This document shows positions 8,585 through 16,623 of a DNA stretch of 54,896 bases, piece by piece. The DNA comes from CALWZE01 sp964645785 (lineage in GTDB: Bacteria > Bacillota > Clostridia > Oscillospirales > Ruminococcaceae). The notes beneath the pieces are model-generated. The model made no database searches. It saw only the letters and a program-made list of their open reading frames with translations, and had not been told where the DNA came from. The position numbers were made by a program, and so were the translations under genes. Location: positions 1 through 54,896 of the forward strand of contig CAZYAV010000012.1 of assembly GCA_964645785.1 (NCBI GenBank). Direction: 5' to 3'. The first letter of the stretch is position 1. Every line of letters starts with the position of its first letter.

Positions 8585-8615
8585 AAATGTCAAAGCAAAA
8601 GGCAGGTGAGGCCAC

Positions 8616-9146
8616 ATCAACACGCAGATATTCGATTCTTATATCGAAGAATACAAAAATCTGGTTTACACGATCTGCTATTCCTTCGTGAAAAACAGCT
8701 TTGACGCCGAGGATCTTGCACAGGAAACCTTCCTGTCGGCATACAAACATCTGGCTTCCTTTGACAATCGCAACCCCAAAAGCTGGCTTGCCACCATTGC
8801 GGCGAACAAATGCCGCGACTTTCTCAAAAGCCCCGCGCGGCGCGTGGCCGCCGTCGACACGGAGGATCTCGCGATGATCTGCGACGAGAGCGAGAGCGTT
8901 GAGACGGCGGTTGAGGGAAAAATCGGGGACGAAACCGTCCGGCGCCTGTGCGCGCGCCTCAAGGAGCCTTACCGCTCGGTCGCCACTGCCTACTATTGTT
9001 TTGACAAAACGATCACCGAAATCAGCGACGAGACCGGCGACAATCCCAAAACGGTGGCCACAAGACTCTACCGCGCAAAATCCCTACTTAAAACACTGGT
9101 AAAGGAGGAATCGACATGGAGCTCTTCACCGCAGACCGGCACCTGA
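8616..9146 (+). CDS. RNA polymerase ECF-type sigma factor
   Basis: A sigma-70 family regulator with region 2 (EYKNLVYTICYSFVKN then AEDLAQETFLSAYKHL) and region 4 (AYYCFDKTITEISDETG with an HTH, then TRLYRAK). The homologous frame runs upstream of the first canonical start (GTG 8688), which would remove region 2.1. Between the in-frame stop at 8607 and that GTG there is no ATG, GTG or TTG. A strong AGGTGAG ribosome site at 8604-8610 lies five bases before ATC at 8616, so initiation at AUC is proposed, or a base error in an ATG. It overlaps the anti-sigma gene by 31 bases. Confidence 0.85.
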   Translation: MNTQIFDSYIEEYKNLVYTICYSFVKNSFDAEDLAQETFLSAYKHLASFDNRNPKSWLATIAANKCRDFLKSPARRVAAVDTEDLAMICDESESVETAVEGKIGDETVRRLCARLKEPYRSVATAYYCFDKTITEISDETGDNPKTVATRLYRAKSLLKTLVKEESTWSSSPQTGT

Positions 9147-9631
9147 CAGATTCGGCTCTGCGCGCGCTGCTGGGCGGCGGGCTTGACGACCTCCAGACCC
9201 TTGAAGCCGCCGGGCATGTCGCCGGCTGCGCCCACTGCGCCGGGCGGCTTGCAGACGCTGCCGGCGAACCCGAGGCCGCGCGGCAGGCGCCGCGCGGTAT
9301 GGCCGAGCAGATCGGTGCGCGCATCCGGCAGGACGAGCGGCGGCGACGCCGCGAATTCCTGCGCTTTTGCGCCGGCGCCGTGGCGGGCATGGCCGCAGCG
9401 ATCGCCCTGATTTTTGCCGCGCCGTTGCCGCACAGCGCCGTCCCCGTCGCCGAACCGGTGCCGCAGTCTCTCCCCGCGCCGCAGGAGCGGACACTGCCCG
9501 AACCGGCCAAGGTGACCCTGCCCGAGCCGGAGTCCGCCAAGAACAACCCCGGCCAGCAGGACGAGGCGCAGCGTTCGGTACTCGATTCGCTGGATCAGTA
9601 TTTCCGCTCTCTCTTTGGCCGCGCGGCCTGA
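9116..9631 (+). CDS. Putative anti-sigma factor (ZAS-like, membrane-anchored)
   Basis: A 171-residue protein that probably holds the preceding sigma factor inactive. Residues H34, C38 and C41 form the HxxxCxxC zinc motif typical of ZAS anti-sigma factors. One transmembrane helix follows at about residues 83-103 (GAVAGMAAAIALIFA), then a Pro-rich outer segment ending in an amphipathic tail. The ATG has an excellent AAAGGAGG site. Its start lies inside the sigma gene, so the two are translationally coupled. Confidence 0.8.
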   Translation: MELFTADRHLTDSALRALLGGGLDDLQTLEAAGHVAGCAHCAGRLADAAGEPEAARQAPRGMAEQIGARIRQDERRRRREFLRFCAGAVAGMAAAIALIFAAPLPHSAVPVAEPVPQSLPAPQERTLPEPAKVTLPEPESAKNNPGQQDEAQRSVLDSLDQYFRSLFGRAA

Positions 9632-9724
9632 TCCGCCGCGATTCCCCCGCCCGGCACTGCCGCGACAGCGCCGGTTCCCCCGTTCCCCCAAAAATTTCTT
9701 CAAACCGAAGGAGTGTGTCCCCCT

Positions 9725-10312
9725 ATGACCAGAAAGCGCAACAAATTCCTGACTTTTCTGTTTTCCCTGATACCCGGCTGCGGCCAGATGTACATGGGTC
9801 TCATGAAGCGGGGCTTCAGCCTGCTGGTTCTCTTTGCCGGCGGCCTTGCCCTCGTCTCCCTTCTCAGCATGGAAGCTCTCGCGTTCCTGTCGGCGGTCGT
9901 CTGGTGCTGGGCGTTCTTCGATGCGCTCAACCTGATGCACCTTGACCCCGAGGTACTGGATGCCGTTGAGGATGACTTTGTCCTGTTCGGCTCCCGCTCC
10001 GAGCTGCCGCAGCTGCACATTTCCTCCACAAAGCTCTGCCATGCGGCCGGCGTCCTGCTCATCCTCATCGGCGCCGTCACCATCTGGCACTGCGTTTTCA
10101 GCTATATTTACGACGGCATCTTTTATTACAACGAGTATATTGCGGAGCTCCTGTACCGTCTGAATTACTACATCCCGCGCCTGGCTGTCAGCGTGCTGAT
10201 TATCTGGGCGGGCGTGCGGCTCATTCGCCGCAAAAAGACCGAATCTGCGGCGCCCGAATTAACCGAGCCCGCCGAAACGACCGAGGTATCCAATGATGAA
10301 GCGAAAGACTGA
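9725..10312 (+). CDS. Polytopic membrane protein (TM2-like)
   Basis: About 195 residues with an N-terminal TM2-like part (FLFSLIPGCGQMYMGLMKRG and following hydrophobic helices), then two more hydrophobic helices near residues 105-125 and 145-165, and a polar Glu/Thr-rich tail. AAGGAG lies 13 bases before the ATG; a GTG four codons upstream is too close to that site. It is the third gene of the sigma/anti-sigma operon and probably a regulon effector or signal component; function unknown. Confidence 0.8.
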   Translation: MTRKRNKFLTFLFSLIPGCGQMYMGLMKRGFSLLVLFAGGLALVSLLSMEALAFLSAVVWCWAFFDALNLMHLDPEVLDAVEDDFVLFGSRSELPQLHISSTKLCHAAGVLLILIGAVTIWHCVFSYIYDGIFYYNEYIAELLYRLNYYIPRLAVSVLIIWAGVRLIRRKKTESAAPELTEPAETTEVSNDEAKD

Positions 10313-10439
10313 CCAAAGCTGTTCCCTGTTCAAGGTGGCCGCCAGCCTTGTGGGGTATGCGCTGCTGAGCGCGCTGAGCACGGGCGGGCGGCGCGCCCGC
10401 CGCGCCCGGCCAAAGGGGGTGACCCAGCGTGCAGACTAA
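10293..10439 (+). CDS. Small single-pass membrane protein (hypothetical)
   Basis: A 48-codon frame (MMKRKTDQSCSLFKVAASLV...) with one hydrophobic segment (LFKVAASLVGYALLSALS) and a basic Arg-rich tail. It starts inside the end of the preceding gene, has GAGGT seven bases upstream, and its stop overlaps the GTG of the next gene. The overlaps at both ends favour a real gene in the operon, but no family is recognised. Confidence 0.45.
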   Translation: MMKRKTDQSCSLFKVAASLVGYALLSALSTGGRRARRARPKGVTQRAD

Positions 10440-10731
10440 GCCGCGGCGGGTCGGCACCCTGACAGCCGGCCTGACCCTGATCCTGCTTGGCGTCGTTCTG
10501 CTGCTCTACACCTTTTTTCCGGACCTCGCGGTGTTGGAAACCGCGCTGCGGCTGTGGCCGCTCATCCTCATCCTGCTGGGGATCGAACTGCTCTGCGTGC
10601 GGTTTGACAAGGGGCAGCCGGAATCGGTGAAGATTGACTTTGCCGCCGTCTTGATGATGCTGCTCTGCATCGGGTTTGCCTTTTTCTGCGAATTTGTGCG
10701 GATGGGGCTGCTCTATTATTATTGGAGATAG
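10429..10731 (+). CDS. LiaI/LiaF-like transmembrane protein
   Basis: A 100-residue protein with three to four hydrophobic segments in the pattern TLTAGLTLILLGVVLLLY, LWPLILILLGIELL and AAVLMMLLCIGFAFFC, resembling the LiaI-LiaF-like transmembrane domain of cell-envelope stress systems. It starts with GTG after AAGGGGGTGA. As the last gene of the sigma operon, before a strong terminator, it is probably an envelope-stress output. Confidence 0.75.
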   Translation: MQTKPRRVGTLTAGLTLILLGVVLLLYTFFPDLAVLETALRLWPLILILLGIELLCVRFDKGQPESVKIDFAAVLMMLLCIGFAFFCEFVRMGLLYYYWR

Positions 10732-10753
10732 CCCCGCGCCCCAGACAAACCGA

Positions 10754-10797
10754 AAGCCCCGCCCGCGCCGTCCAGCGCAGGCGGGGCTTGTTTTCTT
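10754..10797 (+). terminator. Terminator of the ECF sigma operon
   Basis: Ten-base arms AAGCCCCGCC and GGCGGGGCTT with a 16-base loop, followed by GTTTTCTT. Confidence 0.85.
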
Positions 10798-10847
10798 CTG
10801 ATGCGGCTCCCTTTTGCCGAAAGCCGCGTTTGGTTATGCGCAGCCGC

Positions 10848-11588
10848 TCAGCGGCAGTGGCTGCGGCACCACAGCTCCTGAACCGGGGGAATCTGCTCCC
10901 GCATACCGGGCGCAAGGCGGCTCCACAGGATTCCCTTTTGGGGGCGGGGATACTCGTGCCGCGTCTCGATGAGGCGGGTCGGGGTGAGGATATAGTCGAT
11001 CACCGTGTCGAATTCCTGCACCTCCACGTCCACGTCCACCACCTGGCAGTCGTGCCCGGCGGCCACCAGCACGGTGGCGTCGTCCGCAACCCCGAGGGTG
11101 TGCAGCATTGCCCATTCCAGGTCGAAATAACCGTGCCCCTTGCCGAACCGCGCGCCGCCCGGCGTGATTGCGGAAGCGCCGGTAATCATCAGGTCGACAT
11201 GCTTAATTTTCTTTTCCAGATCGGCCAGGCTCACATATTTCCAGAACCGGCCGACCCCGTCAAGCAGCGAGGCGACCTCCTCCTTCCCCTGCGGCACCAT
11301 GCCCGGCTCAATGAGGAAAAAGCCGCGGGTGATGCCCGCGTTGGTCATCAGCACGGTTTTTTTGTCCCGGAACGCCTGCTCGCGCAGGGTTTCCAGGTTC
11401 GCGTCCGGCGTGATGAAGATCACCTGCGCGTTTTTGTACAGGTCGGTTTGGGCAAACATCGCGTTCGCCTTGTCGCTCCCCTCATAATCCGCGATGAACT
11501 CGGCGAAATCCCAGCAGAACCGGGAATCCGGCCGCGCCACCTCAAGCAGCGCCTCCCAAATCTGGTTGCGCGCGGTCTTTGCGTCCAT
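10848..11588 (-). CDS. 5-formyltetrahydrofolate cyclo-ligase family protein
   Basis: Expected to convert 5-formyl-THF to 5,10-methenyl-THF with ATP. The 246-residue protein shows the glycine-rich GKGHGYFDLEW motif of the family and a preceding ASAITPGGARFG. It is longer than the classical YgfA form (about 190) and resembles a group that is annotated only as cyclo-ligase-like, so the exact reaction is uncertain. An ATG and a GTG two codons upstream are both possible; the ATG has GAGGA at better spacing. It is convergent with the sigma operon and preceded by a structured leader of about 160 bases. Confidence 0.85.
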   Translation of the reverse strand: MDAKTARNQIWEALLEVARPDSRFCWDFAEFIADYEGSDKANAMFAQTDLYKNAQVIFITPDANLETLREQAFRDKKTVLMTNAGITRGFFLIEPGMVPQGKEEVASLLDGVGRFWKYVSLADLEKKIKHVDLMITGASAITPGGARFGKGHGYFDLEWAMLHTLGVADDATVLVAAGHDCQVVDVDVEVQEFDTVIDYILTPTRLIETRHEYPRPQKGILWSRLAPGMREQIPPVQELWCRSHCR

Positions 11589-11625
11589 TTTCACTGATCC
11601 TCGTCCCTCTTCCTTTGTTGTATTT

Positions 11626-11750
11626 CACCGGCCGGATAGGGAAGCCCCACACCGATCACAAGCTCGGTTTTCAATCGGGATATATCCCGGCATGAACAGC
11701 CCGTTCCCCGCCTTCGCAGCGGAAGCCCGGATTTGCCGTCCGCCGGTGTT
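11626..11750 (-). ncRNA. Structured leader RNA candidate upstream of the cyclo-ligase gene
   Basis: The transcript predicted from the promoter just upstream begins with CACCGGCGGA, which pairs with UCC-G-GCCGGUG about 115 bases later (10 pairs with a one-base bulge), closing a domain. Inside, 11670-11696 forms a hairpin (CGGGA/UCCCG stem, UAUA loop, extended by UUCA/UGAA), and other short stems are possible. It could be a riboswitch, a 6S-like RNA or simply a foldable leader. No known riboswitch consensus was recognised. Confidence 0.35.
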
Positions 11751-11756
11751 CGTTTT

Positions 11757-11785
11757 ATTGTATCAGCCCGCAGGGGAGGTGTCAA
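11757..11785 (-). promoter_or_regulatory. Promoter of the cyclo-ligase gene
   Basis: TTGACA and TACAAT (with extended TGA) are 17 bases apart on the minus strand, giving a leader of about 160 bases. Confidence 0.82.
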
Positions 11786-11916
11786 TTGAGAAAAACCGGC
11801 CCGGTTTTTGTGCAGTGTACCCAGTATTTCCACACGGCTGTTCAATTGATCGCACCCGCGCGGCGGATTCTGCGCAGGGTATTGGGTCTGTGCGGCGCGC
11901 ATCGTCCCGCGCTTCC

Positions 11917-11945
11917 TTTTCTTTTCCGCCCCGGAAGTGTATACT
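11917..11945 (+). promoter_or_regulatory. Weak promoter candidate for the C-S lyase gene
   Basis: A good -10 (TATACT at 11940-11945) has only a poor -35 (TTTTCT) at 17-base spacing. The leader would be about 30 bases. Confidence 0.4.
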
Positions 11946-11981
11946 GGTAGCATCAGATTTTTTGCGGGAGGTAAGCGGAAC

Positions 11982-13142
11982 ATGCCCTATCAGTTTGACG
12001 AAATTATCGACCGGCGTGGCACCCACTGTGAGAAATGGGATTTGGACGCGGCGCACAGGCCGCTGGCTGCGGACGGTCTGCCAATGTGGGTTGCGGACAT
12101 GGACTTTGCGGTGGCGCCGCCCATCACCCGGGCGCTGCACGAGGCGGTCGACCGGCGCATCTACGGCTATTCGGACAACGATTATCCCGAATTTCTCGAG
12201 AACGTGTTCGGCTTTTACAGGCGCCGTCACGGCTGGGAAATCAAGCCCGGGCAGATGCTGCACGCCTGCGGCGTTGTGCCGGCGCTTGTCGGCATCGTCG
12301 CGGCGCTGACCAACCCGGGGGAGGGGGTCATCATCCAGCCGCCCGTCTACCCGCCCTTCCCCCTCGTCGCCAAATGGAACCGGCGCGAGGTGGTGGAGAA
12401 CCCGCTCATCTATGAAAACGGCGAATACAAAATGGATTTTGAGGATCTCGCGCGCAAGGCGAAGGATCCCAACAATACGATGATGATCCTCTGTTCCCCG
12501 CACAATCCCTGCGGCCGGGTCTGGACGCAGGACGAGCTGCGGGAGGTTTACCGCATCTGCCACGAAAACGGGGTGCTCCTTGTCAGCGACGAAATCCACT
12601 GCGACCTGCTGCGCAAAGGCGTCCGGCACACCCCGCTGCTCTCGCTGTTCCCCGACGCGCGGGACATCATCGCCTGCGTTGCGCCGACCAAGACCTTCAA
12701 CATCGCGGGGCTGGGCTGCTCCTTTGTGTTTGTCCCCGACCCCGGGATGCACAAAAAGGTGCGCAGCGGCATCGGGATGCTCATCGTCAACCCGCTGACC
12801 ACCGCGGCGGTGTCCGCCGCCTACAGCGAATGCGACGACTGGCTGGACGAGCTGCTCGATTATCTGGACGGCAACTTCGCGTATTTCCGCAGCGCGCTCT
12901 GCGGCCGGCTGCCCGGGGCGATGATGCCCGAAGCGCAGGGCACCTATCTCGCCTGGCCGGATCTGTCCGCCTATGTCAAGGATACCGCCGCGCTTGAGAC
13001 CGCGCTGGCCGAAAAGGGGCTCGCGATTGAGGCAGGCAGCCGGTTCGGTGCGCAGGGGGAGGGCTTTTTGCGGGTCAACCTTGCCTGTCCGCGCGCCTAT
13101 CTGACGCGCGCGGTCGACCTCATCGCCTCTGCGCTCGGCTAA
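11982..13142 (+). CDS. MalY/PatB-family aminotransferase (cystathionine beta-lyase type)
   Basis: PLP fold-type I enzyme of 386 residues. The N-terminal RRGTHCEKWD and MWVADMDFAVAPP are hallmarks of the MalY/PatB group of C-S beta-lyases. PLP contacts are visible in CSPHNPCGRVW, SDEIHCDL and APTKTFNIAGLG, with the PLP lysine at K237. Likely action is cleavage of cystathionine or cysteine conjugates to a thiol, pyruvate and ammonia. GGGAGGTAAG precedes the ATG. It is divergent from the cyclo-ligase gene and seems to stand alone. Confidence 0.92.
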   Translation: MPYQFDEIIDRRGTHCEKWDLDAAHRPLAADGLPMWVADMDFAVAPPITRALHEAVDRRIYGYSDNDYPEFLENVFGFYRRRHGWEIKPGQMLHACGVVPALVGIVAALTNPGEGVIIQPPVYPPFPLVAKWNRREVVENPLIYENGEYKMDFEDLARKAKDPNNTMMILCSPHNPCGRVWTQDELREVYRICHENGVLLVSDEIHCDLLRKGVRHTPLLSLFPDARDIIACVAPTKTFNIAGLGCSFVFVPDPGMHKKVRSGIGMLIVNPLTTAAVSAAYSECDDWLDELLDYLDGNFAYFRSALCGRLPGAMMPEAQGTYLAWPDLSAYVKDTAALETALAEKGLAIEAGSRFGAQGEGFLRVNLACPRAYLTRAVDLIASALG

Positions 13143-13305
13143 GCCGCGCGGGGCTCCGGCTATCTGGCGGCCGCGCCGCTTTTGGCGGCAAACCCGCCGT
13201 TTCCGCGCCGAGGCCGGTTCGGCCGGCGGCGGGGACTTATGCCCGCCAAGGGCATAGGCGGGGCGCTTATCGCGGCCATATAAAAAGGTTCGGTTTTACA
13301 CGTAC

Positions 13306-13350
13306 AAAAAAGAACAAGCGGGGCGCCCCGAGACGCCCCGCTTGTTCTTT
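13306..13350 (-). terminator. Strong terminator of the lrgAB operon
   Basis: A perfect 16-base inverted repeat (AAGAACAAGCGGGGCG and its complement, 13310-13325 and 13334-13349) with an 8-base loop. On the minus strand it is followed by TTTTTTG, so it ends transcription from lrgB about 185 bases downstream of its stop. The rest of 13143-13534 shows no gene. Confidence 0.85.
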
Positions 13351-13534
13351 GGGGATATTGTGGGATTGCGGCACTCGTCCCTTGCCGCGCCCTGCGGGAT
13401 GGGTGCGCCCGCGGCAGCGCCCCGGCGCATTGTGGGCGGAAAGCCGTTTCCCCGCGCCCGGGCAGACCGGGCTTGCGGCAGGCGGGCGCACACGGCGCAG
13501 CGCCGGTGTTGCGGGCGGCGGGGTACCGGTTCGG

Positions 13535-14227
13535 TCAATGCAGCCCCACAAAGAAGGGCGCGACGACAACGGTCAGAACCCCGGCGACGGCGATGGCAAG
13601 CGAGCTCATCGCGCCCTGCGTCTCGCCGAGGGTGAACGCGTGCGAGGTGCCGACCGCGTGGGAGGCGGTGCCGATTGCGAGCCCCTGCGCCACCGGCTCG
13701 GTGACGCGGAACAGGCGGCAGACGGTTCCGGCAATGACCGGGCCGATATTGCCCGCGATGGCGACGGCCGCCATGGTGATGGGCACGCTGCCGCCGTACA
13801 GCTCGGTCAGCGGTATCGCGATGGCGGTTGTGATCGACTTGGGCAGCAATGTGACATAGGCCGTGTGCGGCAGCCGGAACAGCGCCGAAAGCCCCAGCAC
13901 AACCAGCAGGTTGGTGAGCACCCCCGACAGGATGCCGCCCAGCACCGCCCATTTGTGCGCGCGCAGCTTGTCGATCTGGGTATACAGCGGCACGGCGAGG
14001 CAGACGGTCGTGGGGGTCAGCAGGTTGGAGACCTGCTGCGCGGAGGCGTTGTAGTCCTCATAGCTGACCCCGGACAGCACAAGGGTCAGGATGACAATCG
14101 CGGCCGCGACAATGAGCGGCTGAAACAGCGCGATTTTGAATTTTTTGCGGATAAACAGGCCAATCTGATACGCGATCAGGGTGAGGGCGAATCCGAAATA
14201 GAGCGACTGTGCCAGAAATTCTCTCAT
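13535..14227 (-). CDS. lrgB: LrgB/CidB family protein
   Basis: A 230-residue membrane protein that works with LrgA in a holin/antiholin-like system; recent work links related pairs to pyruvate transport. Around seven hydrophobic helices and family motifs such as LTPTTVCLAVPLY, LLPKSITTAIA and GTASHAVGTSHA are present. The ATG overlaps the lrgA stop (ATGA), so the pair is translationally coupled. Confidence 0.93.
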   Translation of the reverse strand: MREFLAQSLYFGFALTLIAYQIGLFIRKKFKIALFQPLIVAAAIVILTLVLSGVSYEDYNASAQQVSNLLTPTTVCLAVPLYTQIDKLRAHKWAVLGGILSGVLTNLLVVLGLSALFRLPHTAYVTLLPKSITTAIAIPLTELYGGSVPITMAAVAIAGNIGPVIAGTVCRLFRVTEPVAQGLAIGTASHAVGTSHAFTLGETQGAMSSLAIAVAGVLTVVVAPFFVGLH

Positions 14228-14583
14228 TTTTTCAGCTTCTCCTCCAGGCGCATGATCCACTGTGCCGCGCGGCCGGTGATTCCCATGGTCAGCGCGGTTG
14301 AGACAATCGAAATCACGGCGAGGGGCAGCAGCAGGGGCTTCAGCGCGTCCCAGGACGGGTAGATGCCGGCAAGCGGCGCCACAAACATGACCGGCATCAG
14401 CGTGATGAGGAAATCTGCCGCGTCCTTGACCTGGTCAAGCCGCAGCGCGTGGGTGCACAGCAAGGTCAGCATCAGCAGCAGCCCGTAGATGCTGGCCGGC
14501 ACGGGCAGCGGGATAAAGCGGTGCAGCAGCTCGCCCGTGAAGGTGACGGCGAGGATAATCGCCAATTGGCGCAGATATTTCAT
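14224..14583 (-). CDS. lrgA: LrgA/CidA family protein
   Basis: A 119-residue membrane protein with four hydrophobic helices. Family features include the N-terminal LRQLAIILAVTFTGELL, PLPVPASIYGLLLM and DFLITLMPVMFVAPLAGI. It is the small partner of LrgB. It starts 30 bases after the fumarase beta gene ends, which suggests co-transcription with it. Confidence 0.92.
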   Translation of the reverse strand: MKYLRQLAIILAVTFTGELLHRFIPLPVPASIYGLLLMLTLLCTHALRLDQVKDAADFLITLMPVMFVAPLAGIYPSWDALKPLLLPLAVISIVSTALTMGITGRAAQWIMRLEEKLKK

Positions 14584-14613
14584 GAACGCGTTCCTTTCTC
14601 CCCGCGCGGCGGC

Positions 14614-15195
14614 TCAGCCGTTTTGCCGGGCGGCGGGGTCGAGCGACGCGAGATACTGCGCCCGCCCGATGGTATACAGATTCCGGCCAAGGCTGTCGAT
14701 TACCACGGTCAGCGGCATGTCCCGCACCGTGAGCCGCCGGACCGCCTCGGCGCCGAGGTCGGCATAGGCGACCGGCTCGTTGGCCAGCACGCAGCCCGCC
14801 AGCAGCGCGCCCGCGCCGCCCGTTGCGCCAAAATACACCGCACCGTTTTGCCGCATGGCGTCGATTACCTCGTCCGACCGCTGCCCCTTGCCGATCATGC
14901 CGGTCATCCCGCGCGCGAGCAGGGCGGGCGAATAGGCGTCCATCCGGTAGCTGGTTGTGGGGCCGCAGGAGCCGATCACGCCGCCGGGTCGGGTCGGCGT
15001 CGGGCCGACAAAATAAACAACGCTGTTTTCAAGCGGGAACGGCGGCGCTTCCCCCGCCTCGAGCAGCGCGCACAGGCGCTTGTGCGCCGCGTCCCGCGCG
15101 GTGTAGATGATGCCGGAAAGCAGCACGAGCTGCCCTGCGCGCAGCGACCGCGCCGCGTCCCGGCTTAAGGGAGCCTGAATGGGAATGGGAGACAT
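14614..15195 (-). CDS. fumB: Class I fumarate hydratase, beta subunit
   Basis: C-terminal swivelling half of the two-subunit Fe-S fumarase, which interconverts fumarate and malate. The signature motifs GPTPTRPGGVIGSCGPTTS, RGMTGMIGKG and FGATGGAGALLA are clear. A perfect AAAGGAGGGA site precedes the ATG. It is 193 residues. The alpha gene lies upstream on the same strand, but 564 bases of repeat-bearing sequence separate them. A tartrate dehydratase beta subunit cannot be excluded from sequence alone. Confidence 0.92.
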   Translation of the reverse strand: MSPIPIQAPLSRDAARSLRAGQLVLLSGIIYTARDAAHKRLCALLEAGEAPPFPLENSVVYFVGPTPTRPGGVIGSCGPTTSYRMDAYSPALLARGMTGMIGKGQRSDEVIDAMRQNGAVYFGATGGAGALLAGCVLANEPVAYADLGAEAVRRLTVRDMPLTVVIDSLGRNLYTIGRAQYLASLDPAARQNG

Positions 15196-15363
15196 GCCTG
15201 TCCCTCCTTTTATACGTTGAAATCCGGTTGACCCGCCGCCTTTTTGCAGGCGGGTGTTTTGGGCGGGCGAAAAGGCGGCGGAACACGCCGTGTGCGGGAT
15301 TGAGCGGGTGTCGCCCGCGCCACCGCACGCAGTGCATCGTTTTTGCCCGGCAGTCCGGGCAGG

Positions 15364-15435
15364 CTTTGCGCCGTGTAGCCGCGCCGAAAATCCGGGCTTG
15401 GCCGCCGCATCCGCCGCTGCGGAAGAATTTGCGCG
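15364..15435 (+). repeat. 72-base intergenic direct repeat, copy 1
   Basis: Matches 15606-15677 at 69 of 72 positions. It contains the short motif CCGCCGCATCCGCCGCTGCG and GGAAGAATTTGCGCG. Confidence 0.85.
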
Positions 15436-15605
15436 GCAAGGCAGCCGTGTGAAGCGCGGACGAGCGGAACCTGCCGCCGCAGATGCGGTTCCGTGCAGGC
15501 AGCGCAAAAGGCACTGCCCAGCCGCCCCCGGTTTGAAAAACGATTATGCCGCGGACAACCCACTTGCATCCGGCAGCACAGGAAGCCCGGGCAGGCTTCG
15601 GGGCG

Positions 15606-15677
15606 CTTTGCGCCGCGTGGCCGCGCCGAAAATCCGGGTTTGGCCGCCGCATCCGCCGCTGCGGAAGAATTTGCGCG
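15606..15677 (+). repeat. 72-base intergenic direct repeat, copy 2
   Basis: Second copy in the same orientation, 170 bases after copy 1. The three differences are all transitions. Confidence 0.85.
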
Positions 15678-15759
15678 AACTGCGCCCGGCAGGCGGCGCA
15701 CCGGGCAGCCCAAAAGCGAGGGGGCAGTTCCCGCCCGCGCAGGGTGCAGCCGGGGCGGT

Positions 15760-16602
15760 TCAGAGCACCGCCGTGCTGCGGCGGGTCACATGGCAGCTGA
15801 TGTTGACCGCGCAGGGCAGCCCGGCAATGTGGGTCGGCAGGGTCTCGATGCACAGGCCGAGCGCGGTGGTGCGCCCGCCGAAGCCCTGCGGCCCGATGCC
15901 GAGCGCGTTGATTGACTCGAGCAGCTCCCGCTCCAGCGACGCGTAAAACGGGTCGGGATGGCGCCGGTCGACCGGGCGCAGCAGCGCCTTTTTGGCAAGC
16001 AGCGCGCACTGGTCAAAGCTGCCGCCAATGCCCACGCCGACAACGACGGGCGGGCAGGGGTTCGGCCCCGCCGCCTCCACCGCGCCAAGCACAAAAGCGC
16101 GCACCCCGTCCACCCCATCCGAGGGGCGCAGCATCGCAATCCTGCTCATGTTCTCGCTGCCGAACCCCTTGGGCGCGACGGTGATGCGCAGCGCGTCGCC
16201 CGCCACAAGCTCGACATGCAGCATGGCCGGGGTGTTGTCCCCCGTGTTTTCCCGGCGCAGCGGGTCGCGGACGATGGATTTGCGCAGGTACCCCTCGCCA
16301 TAGCCGCGCCGCACCCCCTCGTCCACCGCCTCGCGCAGCGTGCCGCCCGTCAGGTGCACCTCCTGCCCCAGCTCGATAAAGACGCAGGCCATGCCCGTAT
16401 CCTGGCAGATGGGCAGGCCGGTTTGTTCGGCCAGCGCGCAGTTGCGCGCAAGGTCGCCCAGCAGGCTTTGAGCGGTCGGCCAGCTTTCCCGCGCCGCGGC
16501 GTCGTCCAGCGCGCGCCGGATATCCTCGGGCAGCCGGCGGTTGGCCTCGATGCACAGCCGCATAACCGTGCCGGCAACGTCGGCCACAGAAATCGTTCTC
16601 AT
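15760..16602 (-). CDS. fumA: Class I fumarate hydratase, alpha subunit
   Basis: Catalytic Fe-S half of the two-subunit fumarase, 280 residues. Visible marks include GLPICQDTGMACVF with a cluster cysteine, RRENTGDNTPAMLH, APKGFGSENMS, and NPCPPVVVGVGIGGSFDQC with two more cysteines. It starts 21 bases after sbcC stops, so it is probably transcribed from the sbcDC promoter. The [4Fe-4S] enzyme is oxygen sensitive, fitting an anaerobe. Confidence 0.93.
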   Translation of the reverse strand: MRTISVADVAGTVMRLCIEANRRLPEDIRRALDDAAARESWPTAQSLLGDLARNCALAEQTGLPICQDTGMACVFIELGQEVHLTGGTLREAVDEGVRRGYGEGYLRKSIVRDPLRRENTGDNTPAMLHVELVAGDALRITVAPKGFGSENMSRIAMLRPSDGVDGVRAFVLGAVEAAGPNPCPPVVVGVGIGGSFDQCALLAKKALLRPVDRRHPDPFYASLERELLESINALGIGPQGFGGRTTALGLCIETLPTHIAGLPCAVNISCHVTRRSTAVL

Positions 16603-16623
16603 GCTCTTTACGCTCCTGTTTGC

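Larger units (their letters stand above)
15196..15759 (-). other. Spacer between the fumarase subunit genes
   Basis: 564 bases with no convincing gene. It carries two copies of a 72-base direct repeat (15364-15435 and 15606-15677). Frames open here read as Arg/Pro-rich low-complexity protein and lack ribosome sites. Confidence 0.6.

Noticed and set aside
13210..13260. Terminator after the MalY/PatB gene (TATGCCC...GGGCATA hairpin)
   Set aside because: A hairpin is present, but no T tract follows on either strand.
15364..15677. CRISPR array from repeated units
   Set aside because: Only two copies of 72 bases with a single 170-base spacer and no cas genes.
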